Origin: Leuctra nigra
Lineage: Eukaryota > Arthropoda > Insecta > Plecoptera > Leuctridae
Reading direction: 5' to 3'
Length of the DNA stretch: 64,000 nucleotides
NCBI GenBank assembly: GCA_934045905.1
Contig: OW203763.1
Location: 43,305,172 to 43,369,171, forward strand
Part shown: positions 56,421 to 64,000 of the stretch, one piece after another
How positions within the stretch are numbered: the stretch's first letter is position 1
Layout of the letters: each line of letters opens with the position of its first letter
Notes under the pieces: generated by a model
The model's database searches: none
What the model saw: the letters and a program-made list of their open reading frames with translations, nothing else
What the model was told of the DNA's origin: nothing
Made by a program: the position numbers and the translations under genes

Positions 56421-58445
56421 GTTGAAGAATAAAGGGTTAGAGACAAAATATACATGTTAGCGAAAAGGGAAAATGAGCCAGTAAGGACACAGTGATAAGA
56501 CCGCGTGAAGGGCAACTGAAATAAGGTTCCGCCCTCATAGTTGGTCACCAAACAAACCAGAAAGCAGTGATGGGCCTAAGTGTCTTGTGTAAAAATGCGA
56601 GTGAACGTGGGGAGAAGGTGGGTCAATTACGGGAAAGTTCAACGGCCATGTATAAAATAAAGGGGGTAAGAATAAGGTGTCCCAACATAAGAAAATGTTG
56701 TGGACATATCGGTAAAAAACCGTGAGGTCTTGGTACCGTATATAGCCGAAAAACAATTGAAGTTCAGGGGAATTTATAATAAACGTGAATTAAATGAGGT
56801 TAAGTGAGCAGAAGAGTAGTGATGATATAAGGATAGCCAACCGAACAATACCCAAAATGAACCAGTAAAGGTATAAGGCTTATAACCCCTGTAAAGTAAT
56901 ATGTTTATGTTTAGATGACATACCAAGATGTCAAGATTGGATGTGAAACCAAGTAGGTACCGTTTTATAGGCATATTCTTCTAATAAAGAACCTCATGAA
57001 GTTGACACTTTTGTGTCCTGGGAGCTTAATGTGTAATAAAGAACACCTTTAAGACGAAGCGAATGTGTGACACAAGTACCATTGTCACAAAAATAAACCT
57101 GTCCCATCATTATGATATATAAATTAAACGTGCAATAATAATCGATTGTATAAGGATAATGGCAAGAAAATGTTGGTACTATGTCGTAGAAAAGATTTTA
57201 AACATCCTGCAATGCGTGTACTAGGTTGGTTGTAGGTCTGTTACGCTCAATGTGAACAATTTGGAATTATTGTTTTTAATGTGAAATATATAGTGATGGA
57301 TATATACTTGTGGTAAGAACCGAAATGTTTCTAGTATGCATTGAAGTTGTCAACTTTGAAATTTGTCACGGTGTATCTCCATACATTTGCACCTCAACTA
57401 AATATGGACCTAAAAGTAGAAAATATCTCCAGGCATTTTGAAACAAAAAATATATATTAATAAAGATCGAAGGTAAGGAAAGGTGGCGTTTGAAGTTTTC
57501 CAATATATTTTTGATGTATTTGTTATGATATTTCAGTCTGGGACGCCTAGCAATTTATACAATTTTGAAGAAAGGTGAATAATAAAAATAGTGACAAAAT
57601 TATTGACGGGATGAAATGTGTCGCCTCTGAGCAATATACTTGTATTACTCCATACATACAAGAGATTTTCAATGATATTAAAAACCTACACTGAACCAAA
57701 GGAAAACTGGTATACTCGTAAAACAGGTTCAAAAATGAACCTGTTGGCAATTTATAGTGGAAGATATAACACCTGGATGTATTATCAGCCATGGTATGAA
57801 ATCATATATATTGCTGCCCGCGGTTAAACTCAAGCTCTTTTGCCGCGAACAACAGGCATTTCAGGGCGCCGAAAATCATATTTTTCTCCTAATTAATTGA
57901 AAAGAATATCAACATGATGTGACCAAATATGGTCCTGGATACCTAACGAATTAATAAATAGTTAAACCATTCGGTTGGGTCAAGTTACTTGTGCTAAAAT
58001 GTAAAAATTTCACCTCGAAAGTGCCAACCCAAAGTAAAATTACCCTTCACATGAAAATGTTTTATATAAAAATAACGTAAATCGAGTTGAACAATCTTTC
58101 CCACCGTAAGAAAATTAAATCTGTGAACCCAGCGAAATGCAATGGTCAATTACGTGTTTAATTGAATGTCAGAACGGGCAGCACGGCCCCTGACTTCACA
58201 CGTGACTGTGAAGACCAAATAATGAGTTTGTAAACGTACAAATAATGACGTGATTCTCAAACGTGCATGGCACTAGCCTCACACATATATAGAATAGGTG
58301 GGGACTCTTCAATGTTTTTTCGTGTACTGTCTGACTTTTCCCAGATAAAATCCCACGACGGCTGGCATCTACGCGCGGTGGAGCTACGCCAGTGAGCATA
58401 TGCTCATGTGTAAGGGCTTCCTATGCTTGACAGGTCAGGTGAGGC
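56421..58445. other. No gene recognised
   Basis: Moderately AT-rich; several short frames, none with domain features. CATACCAAGATGTC/GTATGTAA-type phrases are not organised. Confidence 0.4.
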
Positions 58446-58597
58446 CTAGACAAAGAGCAGCCAGGGTCGACCTACCCATGTCCTCCCTTGAATTTGCGGT
58501 CCCCTCGGGCCGGCCTTCCCCCTCGAGATGGGGGATTATAACCGCAATATAACCTCGTCGTTGACGCGCCGTTAAACAATAATAATCTAATCTAATC
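58446..58597 (+). mobile_element. Second copy of the LINE 3' end (short)
   Basis: CAGCCAGGGTCGACCTACCC at the left, ATATAACCTCGTCGTTGACG with CGCCGTTAAAC and two TAATC units at the right. It lacks ~165 bp present in 45520-45840. Confidence 0.75.
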
Positions 58598-58861
58598 TTC
58601 AATAATTGGAGGCATTATTAACTGTGGATCCAATTCTGTAATTGGAGTTATTGTCCAAGTCTGTGTTTTTACGATATTTTAACTTCGTGTTCAGGAATAT
58701 TGCCGAGATGGAATCGACCGTCCTCCTTCCAGCAATTTCTTGTTCCAACGATGACTTGGACGAAATAGACAGTGTCATATTTTGGTCAGCGATTCGGTAC
58801 CATAAAACTTACTTTTAGGTACTTTTTTAGTTTCCATGCTGCCGCTCGGTATTGGCAAGAC

Positions 58862-59407
58862 TTAAGGTGCTGCAAGCGCGAGCGATTTTGTTGCTTTTTG
58901 TAGACACTTTTTGCGATACGATTGGAGACGAAATGGGTAGATCAAATTATTTGAAATTTTAATCGTGATTAGATATAATACAAACTTAGGGTTATCCATT
59001 GGTACATTTTTAATTTTTTGTTTCGTTAATTATTAATAATTAGTGGATTTTTGGTGAAAAATTAGCTATTTTCTTGTCTCCTTGGGCGCCGTATAAAATA
59101 AAATTTCAAAAATGTGCCAAGGGATAACCCTAAGTTTGTCATTCATCTAATAATGATTAAAATTTAAGATCAATTGGTTTACGGGTTTGGTCTCCAATCG
59201 TATCGCAAATTTCATAGTTTTGCGCGGTTTTGTTGAATAACTGGCGCCTAATAAACGATGCAATAAGCAAAAATAAAAAAGTGCATTGATATAAAATCAG
59301 ACTGATCATGTGAACATCCTGTAAAAGTTACACTCACTTATGAAACATTTTTTCTCTCAATTTTCTAAAACGGCCGAGCGCTAGAACGAGCGCTAGTATC
59401 ACCTTAA
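58862..59407. mobile_element. TTAA-flanked MITE (piggyBac-type), copy 2
   Basis: TTAA at both ends (58862-58865, 59404-59407), with GGTGCTGCAAGCGCGAGCG at the left and CGAGCGCTAGTATCACC at the right. Collinear with 5166-5703 at high identity. It contains two internal inverted phrases (AAACTTAGGGTTATCC and GGATAACCCTAAGTTTG), so the element folds back. Confidence 0.85.
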
Positions 59408-61305
59408 ATTTAACAATTATCGGTCGTTTCTTAGAATTTTTCCACTGTTCGGCCTATTTTGTGGCACATGTCAAATTCAGCCATGTTGCTGTTTTACTTG
59501 AGTCTGTTACTGATAAGGGATAGAGCCACTTGAGACGAATCTTCATTGTCAAAGGATTCGGGCACACCATGAAAAGTGAGACAATTTCTCCAACTATATT
59601 GCTCATGTTCATCGATCCTAGCTTCGTTTACTTTGGTTTGTTCCTACTTGCTTTATGTTTAGCTTGAATTTATTACATTCGCTTTTCATATCATTTAATT
59701 TTTTGGGAATATCTTGCACCATTTTGTTGAATTTCATGATGTGTTGGAACTTGTACCGGGACATTGAAATTCGTAGTCATGAGCTTCATGAATTTATTTA
59801 TTTTCCAATTACATTATTTTTGTATTGTTCAATACGATTCATTATGGTGCTCATGTCCTTGGCAGTAGTATGTTTGGTTACAACAGTAACACGGGTCAGT
59901 GAATATGTGATTTACAGTCTCTCCTGAGCAGATAATAATGTCATAATTGGAAACCAACAAACGGTAAATGTTCCGAGTATTTATACCCCAGAGAACATGA
60001 CTTTTTTTACCATGTTCTACATTCGAAGAGTTAATATGAAATATCTCGAGGGTAATGATGTCAAACATCGAAGCGCATGCAATTTGTATTAAGCGCAATT
60101 AGTATTTAAAGCCAGAGGCATTTTTAGCTAAATAACTGAAATACTCACGAAACGAACAATACCAACAATCCAATAAGGTACTTGCAATGTCCCAAGATGT
60201 AATGAGTTTGTGAATCAAAAGGATTTACATTGTTTTTAATTAACTACGTGCTATTTAGCATTTTGTATGTTTCCATAAAATAAGTTACCTAATAGTAGTG
60301 ACAAGATTTAAGTCAAGCGATGATCGACCGACATTCCCAAATGAAACTTCGGAAAATGTTATCAATACAAACCCTTAGCTGCAAAGTGCAGACAGTCTTG
60401 GGCTATAATGTACGAACTAAATAAATTACTTAATTAGCTATTGTACCTAAGCTGTTGCTTTGGATGTTGATGTAATCGCCACGGGAATGTGCTGTTCTTC
60501 TTTCAAAGAAAGAAACATATTATTCCTAATAGAACACAATTAAAGTTATCGGAAATAACAACCGACAGTTTGTAGGTGAATGGTCAATAGTAAGGTTGAA
60601 ACTGAGAAAATTAACTTTAAATCTACTGGCTAATTAGCTCTTGTTTTGTAAGGAACTGACATCCAACAGGAAACTTTCGTTTTCAAAAAAGGCAATCAGT
60701 TGGAAATTCAAACCACTTTCTCCTGTACTGTATGTTCAGAAACGTAAAATCAAGTGTGCCGTGGCATAACCTAGATGCACGACATGAGACAACATCAGGA
60801 ATAGAACGAATTAAATATAAATATTTGATACATTAAACAATTAAATATAAAAAAAAAAATAGTCGCCAAAGGTACATCAAAGCTCATCCGAGATTAAAAA
60901 GTTCAAAAAAGTTCGAAAAGCTCCCAGAACATGTAAACATGAAGAAATACATTCAAAATTAAACATTAAATGTGGATAATGACAAGCCCCCTTTATGTGA
61001 CAGATCCAATTGCATTCCCAAGTTGATCTATTAATTAAATCAGATTATTTCATAAATTAAATCTGCATTGCATTCGCCATTTAGCACTCTCATGATGGCT
61101 GCTCATGACATCAGAATCTAAATCGAACAACTAACTGTAACTTTTCCCAGATCCCGCTTGCCCATAGGCAATGAAACACACGTTATATCATAGATGTAAT
61201 GAACATCTATCGGCAGTGTTTTAATAATATCTTTGGTTATATCAAAGATGTTATGAATACTCCGTTAATAATATCTTTGGTTATATCCTTGGACGAATGA
61301 GTTGA
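59408..61305. other. No gene recognised
   Basis: AT-rich; frames at 59655-59927 and 59829-60098 overlap on opposite strands and show no recognised domain. Confidence 0.4.
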
Positions 61306-61308
61306 CGA

Positions 61309-62040
61309 GGGGGTGAACCATGGTGTTGAATACATTGTCCTGGCTGGGCAGCTGGTTCTCGACGGGGTTGAGTGAAGGGGTGAGTTGTGCCTTCTTTCAC
61401 GGTGACAAATCACTCGTTCCCCTCGAGCCTATCACTCCATAATCGTTCGACCCATCACTGTCAAACGTTATCAGTCCGTAGGCTATAAGACTATTAGCAG
61501 ACAGTGACGTCAATGCGACTTTATACGACGCAATGTCATTTATTGCTACTCCAAACTCCAGGACAGTGGGAATCTCGTTAATCCATTCATGCGCTTCACT
61601 AATTAGATGCATCAACAGTAACCATGCTGTAACGTTGCTCTTTACGACGTGAGGCAGCCACACCTACTGGCAGTAGGACGGAGTCTTTGGGTGCGTTTTC
61701 AATGTTCTGGACAGCAGGTGCTTCAGACGTGGGGGTGAACCATGGTGTTGAATACATCGTCCTGGCTGGGCAGCTGGTTCTCAGCGGAGTTGAAGACGTG
61801 GTCGTAAGTGAAGTGGTGAGTTGTGCATTCTTTTACGGTGACAAATCACATCGTTCCCCTCAAACCTATATCTCCATAATCGTTCGACCCATCTCTGTCA
61901 AACGTTACCAGTCCGTAGGCTATAAGACTAGTGTACTGTATAGCAGTCGGTGACGTCAATGTTAAATACCACGCAATGTCATTTATTGCTACTACAAACT
62001 CCATCATCTCCTGAACCATACTCAACAGTAACCATGCTCA
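61309..62040. repeat. Direct duplication of a ~310-bp segment
   Basis: 61309-61625 and 61731-62035 share GGGGGTGAACCATGGTGTTG..CTGGCTGGGCAGCTGGTTCTC..CGTTCGACCCATC..CAGTCCGTAGGCTATAAGAC..GCAATGTCATTTATTGC. The copies differ by small indels. On the minus strand part of it reads LTTSLTTTSSTPLRTSCPAR, a Thr/Ser-rich stretch, but without splice sites to prove an exon. Confidence 0.75.
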
Positions 62041-62417
62041 ATGGATTGCATTCAACGATAAGAACATAACTGTACTAGTACATAATACAATCCAATTGAA
62101 ATGAAATATAAGTAGAAATATACATGATAATAAATTAAAATAATAACAAAACCTCGTATGAAAACATATTCCGACACCTTAACAAATGCAAAAGATTACA
62201 CGTGAAATGATTGTGAGCAAATCACAAGATATAAACACATTTTATAATATCTGTATGTACTTAAAAAAATTTTAAATGTACTTGACTGGCGCTGAGCTGT
62301 TGAGCGCCATAAACCACATTATCTATCTATACCCCCTGCATAAGTAGGCCCTCGAGAAAGCTTTCTCGTTATTCAAAGGTATTGCATATCAATACCCATA
62401 TGTACTCATTAATCCAT
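62041..62417. other. No gene
   Basis: AT-rich; nothing recognised. Confidence 0.4.
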
Positions 62418-62421
62418 ACGT

Positions 62422-62480
62422 ATGAGGGCTGATCAAAAAGTTCCAGGACTTTATGAATTGCGTTGCAATGGATCGTAGGA
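62422..62480. mobile_element. Mariner-like terminal fragment
   Basis: TATGAGGGCTGATCAAAAAG then TTCC matches the general mariner terminus (TAYGAGGG..CAAAAAGT). No transposase reading frame or opposite end is visible nearby. Confidence 0.55.
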
Positions 62481-62859
62481 GAACGGTGCGGTTGGCAACA
62501 TTGACTCTTCCCGAGCACAACTGTTTTGTCAAATTCCCGATAACCTGTAATATCCATCCATTCCACGAAAGAGAGAGAGAGAATTAATTGATTTCAATGT
62601 CAAATAACAGTCTGAAGGTCTAGCCGAGATGAATGTGATGGCTGTGTATTGTGAAACCAAGTGGCAGAAGAAGACACATCCCAAGTCCCTATATTTCGTA
62701 GAATTGGTATTACAAATAGTAAAATACTGACTAGCTGTTTGCTCTTATCTTTCGGTGCATTATTCTCGCGCCAGATTGAAGTTACACAATCTGCCACGCG
62801 TGGTCGTGTCGCTGCGCAATGATGTCATTATGGTGGTGTCATCAGATTGTAGTTCTCCA

Positions 62860-62881
62860 GCCCCCCCCCCCCCCCCCCCCT
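62860..62881. repeat. C tract
   Basis: About 20 C, like the other homopolymer tracts in the window. Confidence 0.9.
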
Positions 62882-63179
62882 TCCATTTATAATTGAACGG
62901 AACTATCCTTATGTTGACTAGTTGACGCAACTTTTCGTTGCAAGAGAGTTCAAGATTTCCACAAGTGGGATATAAAAAGTGGGATATATGTAGAAACCTT
63001 AGAACGGCGGTGGGGTTTATGTTGTTCAATAATCCACTGTAGCTTCGCCGGCGGCGTGTTTACAAACCTAAGTCGGCTCCAACGCTTGCACTCTATATCG
63101 CGCCGTGATTGGTCGAAATATTATACTCGCGCGTATAATATATCATCAATACGCTGCTATAAATACATGCTAGCATCAC

Positions 63180-63941
63180 CAGTGTTGGGTAAGTTCCTTT
63201 TGAAAAGGAACTAGTTCCAGTTCCAGTTCCTTCAATAATGAAAGGAACTATTCCGTTCCTAGTTCCTTTATAAAAGGAACTTAGTTCCTTTTAGTTCCTT
63301 TTTAAAGAAAGGTGTAATTTTAATTGGAATATTAAAAATTGCAATCTGCAAATTAAAAATTGAAAATTAAAAATTTAATCACTGTATCACAGCAGATTTG
63401 AAAAGATTATAAGAGAGATAAGAAGATTCGTAAAAACTAAAAATTCAGTGGCGATGTGATGTGTCCTACCTACACAGTGATCGGAAAGGAAATGGGAGGA
63501 AGGAAACAAAGTAAAAGCTAAAAAGACGACGATCTGAGATCTGAAATCTGTGTGCCTGCGCACTGCACTTGTTCACGAGTCATTAGTCATTACTAGGAAT
63601 GGAGTTCTTTGGTCTAAAGGGTTGGCCACGCGACTACAGGTAGATAGATGTCCATTGTGTTAGGGTAGGTGACGACTGGTTTGAGTTATTTTTAGCCAAA
63701 TAGCCAATATTTAAGAACCTTGCCAAATAGCTAGGGGGACATCTGACTTCTGACAGAATTAATATGTTTGTAGACGAGTGCAGTTTTTCGGAATAAAAGA
63801 ACATTCAAGTTTTAAACAAAGGAACTTAGCAAAAATCGTTACAGTTCCTCAAAAAAAGGAACTAAGACGTTCCATAGTTCCTAAGAAAAGGAACTAGTTC
63901 CTAGGAACGGAACTATTTCGTTCCGTTCCTACCCAACACTG
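63180..63941. mobile_element. 762-bp hAT MITE with AGTTCC subterminal repeats
   Basis: CAGTGTTGGGTAAG at the left mirrors CTACCCAACACTG at the right, with an exact 8-bp TSD AGCATCAC (63172-63179, 63942-63949). Both subterminal regions are packed with AGTTCC/GGAACT palindromes, candidate transposase-binding clusters. No ORF. Confidence 0.92.
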
Positions 63942-63949
63942 AGCATCAC

Positions 63950-64000
63950 TACCTCCGTGGTCGTGTGGTCAGCGCATTGGCTAGCGGTACTAGGGGTCGC
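63950..64000 (+). mobile_element. tRNA-like SINE head cut by the window edge
   Basis: GTGGTCGTGTGGTCAGCGCATTGG resembles an A box, with AGGGGTCGC at the edge as the start of a possible B box. Confidence 0.45.

Overview
This is a eukaryotic, most likely arthropod, nuclear window. Coding DNA is split by GT-AG introns, and most of the sequence is transposable elements and satellite-like arrays. The arthropod assignment is an inference from repeat style (tRNA-derived and 5S-derived SINEs, jockey-like LINE ends, mariner and hAT ends, TTAA MITEs). I cannot name the species. Most of the short open frames are shadows, repeat arrays or chance.

The one gene that can be assembled is on the + strand at 11110-21780. 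Five exons join in frame to exactly 450 codons including the stop. They encode a type II Golgi-style membrane protein: short cytoplasmic tail, one membrane anchor, a Thr/Ser/Pro-rich mucin-like stalk, and a GT11 (alpha-1,2-fucosyltransferase-like) domain with GGGRLGN, HARRTD, SDDIEWC and CNHT/GTYGEW motifs. Two of its exons carry partial-exon tandem arrays. The start of exon 4, with its splice acceptor, occurs 8 times at 145-bp spacing. The 3' part of exon 5, with its stop codon, occurs 6 times at about 194 bp. The sixth exon-5 copy was later split by two nested DNA elements. The large fourth intron carries a 1.4-kb hAT element that itself contains a foldback element.

Region by region: 1-11 kb holds diverged promoter-like repeats, a 1.1-kb foldback element, a truncated LINE, a SINE with target-site duplication, a TTAA MITE, one copy of a four-copy dispersed element, and a 23-residue coding repeat. 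11-24.3 kb is the GT11 gene and its arrays. 24-33.6 kb holds a hAT element, an orphan TATA-plus-first-exon of a small secreted protein, a 5S-derived SINE, a possible LTR, a 37-bp array with about 32 CACGTG sites, and LINE/hAT remnants. 33.6-37.4 kb is a 99-bp satellite with an 11-mer higher-order repeat. 37.4-46.2 kb holds more dispersed elements, a 33-bp minisatellite, SINEs and hAT ends. 46-54 kb holds transposase pseudogenes (SWIM-type, ZMYM/TTF hAT), SINEs and a hAT MITE. 54-64 kb is gene-poor, with a second TTAA MITE, LINE 3' ends, a local duplication, a mariner-like end and a hAT MITE at the window end.

Recurrent G or C homopolymer tracts (about 10-24 nt), often next to a CCTGCRGGGC palindrome, mark one dispersed repeat family across the whole window.
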